A stretch of 13,185 bases of DNA from the NCBI GenBank assembly GCA_025266875.1, contig JALLLT010000164.1, positions 1-13,185 of the forward strand, written 5' to 3'. Shown piece after piece: positions 8,819 to 13,185 of the stretch. Numbering within the stretch: the first letter of the stretch is position 1; each line of letters opens with the position of its first letter. Source of the DNA: Fennellomyces sp. T-0311. Lineage: Eukaryota > Mucoromycota > Mucoromycetes > Mucorales > Lichtheimiaceae. The notes under the pieces were generated by a model. That model had not been told where the DNA came from. It searched no databases and saw nothing but the letters and a program-made list of their open reading frames with translations. The translations under genes were made by a program, and so were the position numbers.

Positions 8819-9110
8819 TGTGATAAAGAAGGGTAAAAACTTATAACAATCGAAAGTCGCTGAGACCGGAATAGAGCTCTGTTGTCAGGTTCTCCTTCTC
8901 GATATTCTATTATGGTACTCTATTTATACTGGTCTGTTCGGATCATCGTTTACTACGATATTCTAGCCCTTCTTTCATCGGATGTTTCTTTAGTGTCTTT
9001 TCGTTTCTTTAGTGTGTCGGTCCTCTCTTTAGACTCGCACTAAGGGATATATTCCCTGATTACTTTTATCCGATTTCTTGTTTTTCTGAATTATCATGTC
9101 AGCCACGACA
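8819..9110 (-). repeat. Chromovirus 5' LTR (292 bp)
   Basis: Identical to the 3' LTR. It drives leftward transcription: TATAAATA (8921..8928) is about 105 bp before the LTR end, which leaves a short R-U5. The AGGGA-TATAT-TCCCT inverted repeat is at 9043..9057 in U3. Confidence 0.95.
8921..8928 (-). promoter_or_regulatory. TATA box of the chromovirus promoter
   Basis: TATAAATAG on the coding strand within the 5' LTR, the only good TATA element there. Transcription would be expected to start about 30 bp further left (near 8890-8900). Confidence 0.65.
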
Positions 9111-9115
9111 CCTAC
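9111..9115 (+). repeat. Right target-site duplication of chromovirus (CCTAC)
   Basis: Perfect match to 3847..3851, directly flanking the 5' LTR. Confidence 0.93.
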
Positions 9116-9138
9116 TAGATTCAACCGTTACAACGTAC

Positions 9139-10759
9139 CACGTTGGAGTGGAATATGCGGGTGCATATGATAATGCTTTCGCACCATGGCTACAATTTGG
9201 TCGCGATGATCCGAATTCGGGCAAATTTTTCCACTACGGTCTGATGGTGGAACAAAGCGCAAAGAAACGAATGGGAATTGCTCGCGAGCATCTGCTGCAT
9301 TGTAGCGCGGATCGACTCTTTTGTCTTCACCTAATCGTAGCTTTACTGCTCGTTGAATATGCCAGAGACATAGGCGCAGTGGATGGCGACCAAACACAGT
9401 TTCAATTGCATTGATTTGGCCGCGATCCTTGTCCGAAAAGATGAAATCCGGGGCAAATCCATGAGTCTGTAGACTACGGAAAAAGCGTCGTATCATCTCC
9501 TGGCGCGAGGGTGCTCTTTCGTGCTCTGGAACGACGCCATCATTAACACCGAGAAGCATATAAGCGATGGGGAATCCGCATCCATTAAAATTGGCAACAA
9601 CGCCGAAGAGTTCGTATCCCATTCTATTCGTCTTATATGTCGAATCGACATGGAACTCGCGTACCAAAGGGGATGCACATGCCGAAACAAAAAACTCGGT
9701 GACAAAACCGAAACCAATAACACCACCATAATTTCGATAAAGAATCTGTTTTTTATTCATCATAAATATTCATAGAATCTTTATGTTTGTCTACCATTTT
9801 TGTTGCATAGTAATCATCGCAAAGAAAGCTATGGTCATGCACATATGGTTATCTTACACATACCTTGCACACACCATTGGTGCCTCTATCAACGTGCATT
9901 ATGGCCGAAGTAAGTTGATTTTCATGAAGTTTAAACCGGCTTTCCACTTGACGTGCCCATGAAGCATAAACCTACAACATCATCATCGTATCAACATCAT
10001 ACCACCGCTTGTTACATACCTGTGGTTGCGTAACAGTACCAGCAGCAGTCGGAAACTGAGCAACAATGCGACGGTATAGCGGTTGAGCTGAAAGCTCTTC
10101 CGCATGTTCGACGATATACTCACGAACTTCTCTTGGCATCTCTGTGCGGATATTCTCTCGCAGTCGAGGAGGAGGGTGACCAGAAGAGTGTTGAATTTTG
10201 AGGTATACATACCCATTCTCCCGGTCAATATACCCCGAGATTTTTCCATTGCAGGGATGAGTTCGCATGCGAGAATGAAGTCGAGCACGAACTTCATCCG
10301 GCACTTGAGACTGAACTCTAGTATCCTGACAACAGACATACTTGAAGGAAACCGAGCGTCGTAGTCGTGGATCAGCGAGGTTCTTCAAGTAATACATGTA
10401 ACCATCACATGCTTCAATTTGACTAACGATGTGCAGAAGAAGAGCGCGATCGTCAGTCAGTTGCAGCATGAACCCTTCGATTAACACATCAGCCTCGTAT
10501 ACATATGATACACCAGCTATAAAAAAGCTTATTAAGTATAGTTTCGGTTTATTCTGATTATTTGATACAAACCATCAGTGCGTGCTGGGATAAACTCAAT
10601 CATTTCTTCCATTGTCGTCGCGAATTCCGAAGCTGGGCGTGCCACATTGGACTGTCTACGACGACAGGTAATACACGTCCTGTACTGTCCAATTCTAGCC
10701 GTAAAATCACGGGCAGGACGATACACCTTGCAGTGGGAGCAGTATTGAAGAGAATCCAT
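9139..10759 (-). CDS. MULE transposase, 5' half (exons 1-4): DNA-binding fingers and first catalytic residues
   Basis: Exons 10573..10759, 10020..10516, 9864..9971 and 9139..9745, joined by introns of 56, 48 and 118 nt with GTTTGT or GTATGT starts and TATAG, TGTAG or ACAG ends. Frame is kept at every junction. Start codon is in ACCATGG context about 80 bp inside the inverted repeat. Exon 1 encodes a small C7-x2-C10-x18-C29-x2-C32 finger. Exon 2 encodes a FLYWCH/WRKY-GCM1-like finger (C124/C125, C151, H172, H176), the usual DNA-binding front of MULEs. Exon 4 is the MULE catalytic core: D298 in FHVDSTYKTN and D369 in FIFSDKD, followed by LCLWHIQRAVK. It acts in the nucleus, binding the terminal repeats and cutting the element out. 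The 118-nt intron 3 (9746..9863) could hide a further small exon; I found none that stays open. Confidence 0.82.
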
Positions 10760-10839
10760 GGTAAAGAGCGAGGATATGTGGCTTACAACAACAAAAAAAC
10801 TTAATTTGACCTGTCGGAAAATGAAACTTAACGGTGGCT

Positions 10840-10867
10840 TCATCCGTGAAAATTTGGAAACGCGTAG
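10840..10867 (-). repeat. MULE right terminal inverted repeat core
   Basis: Perfect reverse complement of 1883..1910. It lies about 80 bp upstream of the transposase ATG and so is likely part of the promoter or 5' UTR. No clear TATA box is seen between it and the ATG. Confidence 0.88.
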
Positions 10868-10874
10868 CCGAACG

Positions 10875-10884
10875 ATTTCCATGT
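10875..10884 (+). repeat. Right target-site duplication of MULE
   Basis: ATTTCCATGT, a direct copy of 1866..1875. With CG before it the match is 12 bp. Confidence 0.7.
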
Positions 10885-10939
10885 CTTCGCTACGGTCATC
10901 ACCACGGGAAAGACGCTCGATTTCGGAATGTTGGCTCAT
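10875..10939 (-). CDS. Start of outer Gag (first 22 codons), cut off by the MULE
   Basis: ATG at 10939 in ACCATG context begins MSQHSEIERLSRGDDRSED, then MEI where the MULE interrupts. The last codons repeat the start of the block at 1873, and the frame continues correctly across the junction once one duplication copy is dropped. In the present arrangement the frame does not stop at the insertion: it reads through the inverted repeat into MULE transposase exon 1. Confidence 0.72.
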
Positions 10940-10983
10940 GGTAAGGTAGGTAAAAGCAAATCGGGGTTATTCAAAGATAAAAA

Positions 10984-11418
10984 TGAAGTGAATCAACGGT
11001 ACAAAGAATGAAAAGAGACTTATAAAAGTATCTTTGAAGTTTCGGATATGCTTTATTGAATGCAACGCTCTATGCTTTTATATCTTTTGTGTATTGAATC
11101 AGCGATGGCAGTTTAGATAGTGTTTCGTCTTCAGAATTGCCTGAATGGATAGAGGACGTATAGGATCCTTTCCTTTGTTCTAATCATGCGGATCTGAGGA
11201 TGTCTTTGACATCCGCCATGCAGTGTAATGACCGCATTGCTATATTGGAGTCAATTCCATGTCCTGTTGAGTTTATCCCATTCGTTCATACGGTGTAATT
11301 CTTAATCCGTGTAGACAAGTTACTATGTAAGTACACTTCGTGATGATGTTGAACCGATATGTGTTATCCGATAGGAAATATCTTCTATTATTATCATCTG
11401 TGGTTGTTTCACCACACA
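10984..11418 (-). repeat. Probable 5' LTR of the outer retrotransposon
   Basis: Only one LTR is in the window, so the limits come from comparison with the inner element. The inner edge TGAAGTGAAT at 10984 is preceded by an A run, as in the inner LTR. The outer edge ...TTATCATCTG...ACCACACA at 11418 resembles the inner ...TTATCATGTC...CACGACA. On the coding strand it would start TGTGTGGT and end in CA. A TATAAAAG box sits at 11075..11082, about 90 bp from the inner edge, a spacing like that of the inner LTR. The outer end holds an inverted repeat, TGTGGT (11399..11404) with ACCACA (11411..11416). Length would be 435 bp. Confidence 0.45.
11075..11082 (-). promoter_or_regulatory. TATA box of the outer LTR promoter
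   Basis: TATAAAAG on the minus strand, about 136 bp before the outer gag ATG. It is the best candidate promoter for leftward transcription of outer gag and, through it, of the MULE gene. Confidence 0.5.
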
Positions 11419-11722
11419 TTCTACTCTATCATCTTTCCTTTTTTTATTGTTTTCTTACATTGTTCCCTTTCTCATGGCTACTTCTTTTCCCCTAATGCCG
11501 CATAGGGTTTTCATTTCCTTATTCAACCGGATCAGACGAGAGCGGAAAGCTGTGATCAGCGCGCGTTCATTTACGTCGTCAATAAAGACTTTTATTTCAT
11601 TCTGTAGCATCATTCCAAAATGCAAATGGAAGGTTTACATTTCCTAAATATGTAAAGAAATGAGCTAATTTATGTTCCGATTATAGAATGAAAGAATCAG
11701 AATGTACGCTACCTCAACATAG
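11419..11722. other. AT-rich stretch without a recognisable gene
   Basis: About 300 bp between the putative outer LTR and the ankyrin-like exons. The best open frame is a 66-codon one at 11447..11647 on the plus strand, with no recognisable motif and probably spurious. It may contain upstream introns or exons of the gene at 11723. Confidence 0.4.
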
Positions 11723-11970
11723 ATGTGGGAAGACCATGCTGCAATGGATAGATATGTAAGTATACTTTAAATGTCAGCGGCTCAATAGGTAATGACTATA
11801 TTTCTTATAGGCATCCTGTTATCTTCTGTCTGCGCTTGCCAACACAAAAGAGGTAGTGGAGCTGTTACAGCATGGTCTGGAAGGTATATATACCTGAGCT
11901 GTCTGTACTTCATCTAAGGTGACTATGCTCAGGTGCTACTCGCCCTCCAGACCAGGGTGGAAAAATCTAG
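11723..11970 (+). CDS. Small spliced ankyrin-repeat-like gene or gene fragment
   Basis: Exons 11723..11755, 11811..11883 and 11933..11970. The first intron (11756..11810, 55 nt, GTAAGT...TTATAG) is a textbook fungal intron. The second runs 11884 to 11932 (GTATAT...CTCAG, 49 nt); an alternative end at 11918 would give a 35-nt intron and a stop at 11989. Exon 2 encodes SALANTKEVVELLQHGLE, close to the second helix region of an ankyrin repeat, continuing as GATRPPDQGGK, which resembles the D-x-x-G loop of a next repeat. The product would be only 48 residues, so this is more likely the 3' end of a longer gene, perhaps one disrupted when the outer retrotransposon landed beside it, or a relic. An in-frame stop or a CATAG splice acceptor immediately precedes the ATG. 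Confidence 0.35.
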
Positions 11971-12133
11971 CAGAAGATCCATAGTATAAAGAATTAGCAT
12001 ACTGTGCTCCTATATAATAAATTCAGAAACTTATTTCAGCAAGTGTTTGTATCTAAGTGACTAGCACTTCCTGCCTCGCTTCACTTCGTGTTATTCAACA
12101 GAAATCGTGTCGCAAGAGGGAAACCCCCTTGAC

Positions 12134-12146
12134 CCCACAATGTGGG
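12134..12146. repeat. Palindrome CCCACA-A-TGTGGG within C-rich DNA
   Basis: A perfect 6-bp inverted repeat around one base, flanked by GAAACCCCCTT and AAACCCCCCTC runs. It could form a tight hairpin or be a binding site or transposon-end remnant; nothing nearby decides this. Confidence 0.45.
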
Positions 12147-12377
12147 CAAGCCTCTCAAACCCCCCTCTAACCATCCACGCTAGTTTGAATCAATGTTTTC
12201 AACATAATTGACTCATGTTGCTTTGCTACCAAATCATAGCAGGTATGAATGGTGAAAGTATAAGCTCTAAGTGCTACACCAAACCAAACTAACCTATACC
12301 TACCCTATTCTACCCTATTCTACTTTACCCGCACCATGGGAAATAATCCGGAGAATCTGGACAATCCGGCCCATCAG

Positions 12378-12443
12378 GAAAAAAAAGTTGCCATATACAC
12401 ACACGGTATAGCAACACGATGAAAAAAATTGCCATATACACAG
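12378..12443 (+). repeat. Two spaced copies of an A-run plus TTGCCATATACACA
   Basis: The 14-bp core lies at 12388..12401 and 12429..12442, 41 bp apart, each preceded by GAAAAAAA. It is in the likely promoter of the gene at 12562. Confidence 0.7.
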
Positions 12444-12483
12444 ACAAGTGTAACAGCATCAGGCCCATCCGGCCCATACGGTT

Positions 12484-12490
12484 TATATAT
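12484..12490 (+). promoter_or_regulatory. TATA box candidate for the gene at 12562
   Basis: TATATAT, 72 bp before the ATG at 12562, followed by a T-rich stretch. GGCCCAT heptamers lie just upstream at 12462 and 12471. Confidence 0.4.
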
Positions 12491-12561
12491 GCGGCGAGAT
12501 TTTACTTTTTTCTGCTGCGCATTTGCCGTGACCACTGATTTTACTTCTCTTTCTTTTTCCA

Positions 12562-13179
12562 ATGAATCCTTGTTATCCTGACCTGACTCGGATGTCCGAG
12601 CGCGATTTGCTCATCTTGGCATTGGATGCTTTGTCAGCCTTGAACAACACAGTGTCAACCTTGAGCGAACAGGTTGGCACGTTGACTAAACGGGTCACCA
12701 CGCTGGAGGGTCTGGTCGCGCAGTAACTGCAGCAACACCAGCAATACGAATTCGCGCTGGACCAGAGGAACTGACCAAGACTCAGGAGGATCACATTGCC
12801 TCAACGTTCACACTGCCAGCAGATGCTCTAGTGAGAGATGTTAATGGTGGCGCTGAGTCAGCCCCCACCACTGGTGATAAAAAGCAGACTGTCCTGGTCA
12901 ACCATTGCATTGATTTCCTGCAGAGGTTCTGTTCCCTGCCAAACAAGGCAAGTGTAAAGAGTCTTCTTACCTTTCTTAAAGTTGTTGCGTGGAGCCATGG
13001 CGTGAGGGATCTGTGCGTCAACACCTTGCGTGCCTCGAACTACAGGTATATAGGTGATGATGCCATCGCCAGCTATTACAAGACTTTTGAGCCGGTAGTC
13101 GAGAGGTATACAAGGTGCCATTGGGACGATGCACAGATCACTGGCTCAGTAGGGCCATCATCCACCAGCTGTGGCCCAA
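12562..13179 (+). CDS. Unrecognised gene, 5' part, with a frame change near 12700
   Basis: From the ATG at 12562 the first frame gives 54 residues (MNPCYPDLTRMSERDLLILA...) with Leu/Val heptads suggesting a coiled coil at about 25-54, then TAA at 12724. A second frame, open from 12690 to the edge with no ATG near its start, continues with ELTKTQEDHIAST and about 135 more residues, including LVNHCIDFLQRF and SLLTFLKVVAWSHGVRDL. Both frames have similar codon use, so one gene is likely. The frames can be joined by a weak 56-nt intron (GTCTGG at 12710 to CCAG at 12765), which would continue the coiled coil, or by GTCGCG at 12715 to 12767 (53 nt); a real frameshift is the alternative. GTAAGT at 13180..13185 looks like the next 5' splice site. 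I do not recognise the family. Confidence 0.5.
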
Positions 13180-13185
13180 GTAAGT

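Larger units (their letters stand above)
3852..9110 (-). mobile_element. Complete Ty3/gypsy chromovirus LTR retrotransposon
   Basis: A 5259-bp element with identical 292-bp LTRs, CCTAC duplications, a polypurine tract beside the 3' LTR, a 22-bp leader and a single 1536-codon Gag-Pol frame ending in a chromodomain. Identical LTRs indicate very recent insertion, because both LTRs are copied from one template at integration and then diverge. All expected domains are present in one frame without stops, so the copy may be active. It is co-oriented with the MULE gene whose intron it occupies. Single-frame Gag-Pol with a chromodomain resembles the Tf1/sushi-type chromovirus layout. Confidence 0.95.
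3817..9138 (-). other. MULE transposase intron 4, expanded by the chromovirus insertion
   Basis: The 5' splice site is GTACGT at 9138 and the 3' site is GGATTTAG ending at 3817. Without the insertion and one CCTAC copy the intron is 58 nt, like its neighbours. Exon 4 ends one base into a codon and exon 5 starts with two, so the frame is restored as Val. Without splicing both flanking frames run into stops (TAA at 9130..9128; TAG just upstream of exon 5), which supports an intron over a simple coding insertion. The present intron would be 5322 nt. Confidence 0.75.
1876..10874 (-). mobile_element. MULE (Mutator-like) DNA transposon carrying a nested chromovirus
   Basis: The element is bounded by a perfect 28-bp inverted repeat core (1883..1910 and 10840..10867) and a 10-12 bp direct duplication. 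It holds one transposase gene read leftward. Total length is 8999 bp; subtracting the nested retrotransposon and one CCTAC copy gives about 3.7 kb, an ordinary size for an autonomous MULE. About 80 bp separate the right inverted repeat from the transposase ATG, and about 550 bp of non-coding DNA separate the stop from the left repeat. The outermost 7 bp on each side match poorly (ACTCCGC against CGTTCGG), so the precise termini are uncertain by a few bases. Confidence 0.82.
1..11418 (-). mobile_element. Outer Ty3/gypsy-type LTR retrotransposon, partial, split by a MULE insertion
   Basis: This is the oldest layer of the nest. Two outer blocks belong to it: 10875..11418 (putative 5' LTR, 44-bp leader, first 22 gag codons) and 1..1875 (rest of Gag plus the start of the protease). 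They rejoin in frame once the inserted MULE and one copy of the target duplication are ignored. It is transcribed leftward; RT, RNase H, integrase and the 3' LTR should lie beyond the left edge. The Ty3/gypsy assignment rests on the Gag fold region, zinc knuckles followed by a DTGA aspartic protease, and clear Gag similarity to the inner chromovirus. The absence of stops in about 645 codons argues for a recent copy. The right boundary is uncertain because only one LTR is present. Confidence 0.7.
11971..12561. other. Spacer with short repeats, upstream of the gene at 12562
   Basis: No supported gene. It holds C-rich runs around a CCCACA-A-TGTGGG palindrome (12134..12146), a doubled TACCCTATTC (12301..12320), a repeated A-run/TTGCCATATACACA unit (12378..12443), three GGCCCAT heptamers (12368, 12462, 12471) and a TATA box. 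The short minus-strand frame at 12374..12562 is made of the repeat units and is not considered a gene. Confidence 0.5.

Noticed and set aside
9128..9763. MULE block at 9128..9763 as a separate protein ending at the TAA near 9128
   Set aside because: The stop lies inside a well-formed intron start (GTACGT), and splicing to 3816 restores the catalytic Glu and SWIM finger in frame.
9781..9830. Possible extra MULE exon within intron 3
   Set aside because: The candidate segment between a CATAG acceptor and a GTAGAC donor meets a stop in the required phase.
10532..10572. Exon 1 frame continuing to the stop at 10532
   Set aside because: A GTTTGT...CTTAAT...TTTTTTATAG intron at 10517..10572 joins in frame to the FLYWCH-like exon, a better model than termination.
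11447..11647. 66-codon plus-strand frame
   Set aside because: It is short, without motifs or a clear promoter, and in AT-rich DNA where such frames occur by chance.
12791..13121. Minus-strand frames at 12573..13121
   Set aside because: The plus strand has a longer continuous frame with plausible protein composition, a promoter upstream and a GTAAGT donor; the minus frames look like shadows.

Overview
The window looks like transposon-rich DNA from a filamentous, probably early-diverging (Mucoromycota-like) fungus. The reasons are short spliceosomal introns (48-118 nt) with GTATGT/GTACGT starts, a Ty3/gypsy chromovirus with a C-terminal chromodomain, and a MULE (Mutator-like) transposase with a SWIM zinc finger. 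The lineage is an inference from style of sequence only. About 86% of the window is one three-layer nest of mobile elements, all transcribed leftward (minus strand).

Layer 1 (outer): a Ty3/gypsy-type retrotransposon whose gag-protease frame runs from about 10939 (start codon) and, after an 8999-bp interruption, from 1875 to the left window edge with no stop. Its 5' LTR is probably about 10984..11418; its RT, integrase and 3' LTR lie left of the window. Layer 2: a MULE DNA transposon (about 1876..10874) with a perfect 28-bp core terminal inverted repeat and a roughly 10-bp target duplication, inserted at codons 21-22 of the outer gag. It encodes a seven-exon transposase of about 858 residues (10759 down to 2461), reconstructed here from splice sites that keep frame throughout. 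Layer 3 (inner): a complete 5259-bp chromovirus (3852..9110) with two identical 292-bp LTRs, a 5-bp CCTAC target duplication, a polypurine tract and one intact 1536-codon Gag-Pol frame. It sits inside intron 4 of the MULE transposase gene. The order of insertion is outer, then MULE, then inner; all three reading frames remain open, so every layer seems young.

The outer and inner retrotransposons have related Gag proteins (shared VPKDLP and HWERL motifs at matching positions) and similar T-rich leaders with no obvious tRNA primer site. The outer gag start reads in frame through the MULE terminal repeat into transposase exon 1, so the outer LTR promoter could in principle make a Gag-transposase fusion.

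Right of the nest (11419..13185) is lower-density DNA: about 300 bp without a recognisable gene, a small spliced gene or fragment resembling an ankyrin repeat (11723..11970), an AT-rich spacer with short repeats, and the start of an unrecognised plus-strand gene (12562 to the edge). That gene changes reading frame near 12700, by a weak intron or a frameshift. I found no rRNA, tRNA or CRISPR array.
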